Positions 63,291 to 64,000 of a stretch of 64,000 nucleotides of DNA are shown in pieces (within the stretch, counting starts at the first letter, position 1; every line of letters starts with the position of its first letter). The translations under genes were made by a program, and so were the position numbers. The DNA is taken from the NCBI RefSeq assembly GCF_000455825.1, contig NZ_ATAO01000179.1:62001-126000 (forward strand). The letters are read 5' to 3'. Origin of the DNA: Microbacterium maritypicum MF109 (GTDB taxonomy: Bacteria; Actinomycetota; Actinomycetes; Actinomycetales; Microbacteriaceae). The notes beneath the pieces are model-generated. The model did no database searches. It had not been told where the DNA came from and saw nothing but the letters and a program-made list of their open reading frames with translations.

Positions 63291-63785
63291 CTAGGAGATC
63301 TTCGAGCGGAGGGTGGCGATGTCGTCGTCCGTGAGCAGGCCACGAGGGATCGCGGTCGCGGCCGAAGTGTCTCGCAGCTTCAACAGCACGGCGTCCTTGC
63401 CCACTCGCATCCTCTGGAAGGTGCGGTAGGCGATGTCGGAGCGACGACGGCCGCTGCCCATCTGCAGGCTGTCCTCTTCCAGCGATACCCACACGACGGT
63501 TCCGACGGGCATCGCGATCCGGACGGCGGTTCGCGCGCCCGATACGGTCATCACGACGGCGAAACCCGCGAGCGCGACGATGATGACCGGCATCCATCCT
63601 GCTCCGAAAGGGCCCTGTTCCCCCGGACGGACGGGCGTGCCGAGGTTGAGGATGCTGAGCACGAGGGCTGCGGCGAGGGCGACCCACATGACGAGGGCGG
63701 CGGGTCGGGTCAGCGAGTAGATCGCTGCGTCCCGAGCCATTCGTCGCAGCAGACCCTCATCGACGGTCAGAGAGCGGGGAGGCAT
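63291..63785 (-). CDS. YcxB-like membrane protein
   Basis: A 164-residue protein with two membrane helices (about 28-48 and 62-82) and a C-terminal PH-like domain. The segment RRRSDIAYRTFQRMRVGKDAVLLKLRDTS followed by AIPRGLLTDDDIATL matches the YcxB-like family ending. Function unknown. It starts 20 bases after the mrp-like gene on the same strand and may be co-transcribed with it. Confidence 0.82.
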   Translation of the reverse strand: MPPRSLTVDEGLLRRMARDAAIYSLTRPAALVMWVALAAALVLSILNLGTPVRPGEQGPFGAGWMPVIIVALAGFAVVMTVSGARTAVRIAMPVGTVVWVSLEEDSLQMGSGRRRSDIAYRTFQRMRVGKDAVLLKLRDTSAATAIPRGLLTDDDIATLRSKIS

Positions 63786-63805
63786 CGGTCCATCTTCCCA
63801 CGCGT

Positions 63806-64000
63806 TCAGGTGAGCGACATCGGCAGCGATCGACCGGAGAGGCCCCTGCCCCGCCGCGCCAGGGTGCTCGCGAGGTCGCGGATGGTCGTCGCCGCGACAT
63901 CGTCGCTCTCGGTGGAGACGATCGGCTCGCCTGCGTCTCCGCCCTCGCGCAGAGCGGGGCTCAGGGGGATCGAGGCCAACAGTGGCACAGGGACTCCCGG
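63806..64000 (-). CDS. Mrp/ApbC-family Fe-S carrier ATPase (partial, C-terminus)
   Basis: The last 64 or so codons of a gene whose 5' part lies beyond the window. The visible sequence PGVPVPLLASIPLSPALREGGDAGEPIV is the C-terminal signature of Mrp/ApbC/Nbp35-type P-loop ATPases that assemble or carry Fe-S clusters. The remaining tail (ASTLARRGRGLSGRSLPMSLT) is variable. The P-loop and cysteine motif cannot be checked here. Confidence 0.8.
   Translation of the reverse strand, partial: PGVPVPLLASIPLSPALREGGDAGEPIVSTESDDVAATTIRDLASTLARRGRGLSGRSLPMSLT

Overview
The window is a high-GC chromosomal segment of an actinobacterium, most probably Microbacterium or a close Microbacteriaceae relative. 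The grounds are strong G/C third-position bias, many GTG starts, several leaderless-type promoters (a TANNCT box about 6-7 bases before the start codon), actinobacterial families (DUF3117, 7Fe-8S ferredoxin beside a DapC-like aminotransferase, TatB next to an Mrp ATPase) and the gene order. I found no rRNA, tRNA, CRISPR array, insertion sequence, integrase or replication origin.

Layout. 1-4400: glpX, a small membrane protein, rmuC, a DEDDh exonuclease and a methyltransferase. 4395-9240: an accessory zone around ychF. An apparent first 13 codons of the old ychF lie at 4395, about 610 bp of inserted DNA carrying one lipoprotein gene follows, and ychF restarts at 5002 with a different N-terminus. 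Downstream of ychF is a lower-GC pair, a P-loop ATPase and a protein with a HEPN-like R-x4-H motif. These are followed by what looks like a displaced ychF 3' end at 9183-9239. The pair is my best candidate for an undescribed system, probably anti-phage defence. 9232-20252: housekeeping and stress genes (ABC-F ATPase coupled to a GNAT acetyltransferase, a hydrolase-fold protein lacking its serine, a LysR-HTH microprotein, a HesB-like protein without cysteine, Dps, an acyltransferase, a 48-residue peptide with a Cys-x4-Cys motif, an MFS pump and an ABC exporter). 20324-27692 (minus strand): SDR and GT2 genes downstream of a de novo NAD operon, nrtR-nadA-nadB-nadC-cysteine desulfurase, with a palindrome in front of nrtR. 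27962-33376: an oligopeptide-type ABC operon behind a perfect 13-bp inverted repeat. 33527-38183: a tandem glycine riboswitch and gcvT-gcvH-gcvP. 38403-43662: a second oligopeptide-type ABC operon with fused ATPases.

43665-56729: a PH-like membrane protein, two paralogous small secreted proteins, a CPBP protease, typA, a secreted lytic-transglycosylase-like protein, glutaminase plus MFS transporter, an XRE-cupin regulator divergent from azlCD, ferredoxin, a DapC-like aminotransferase and citrate synthase. 56803-64000: a DEAD-box helicase, divergent dapD and dapE, a PIG-V-like mannosyltransferase, DUF3117, an O-methyltransferase, tatB, a YcxB-like protein and the 3' end of an mrp-like gene that runs off the window.

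How the genes fit together. DapC-like, DapD and DapE belong to the succinylase branch of lysine/diaminopimelate synthesis. The NAD operon pairs the Fe-S enzyme NadA with a likely sulfur donor and its own Nudix-type repressor. Glycine cleavage is controlled by glycine itself. Many operon junctions are ATGA overlaps, implying translational coupling. All functions are read from sequence and family knowledge; no database search was run.
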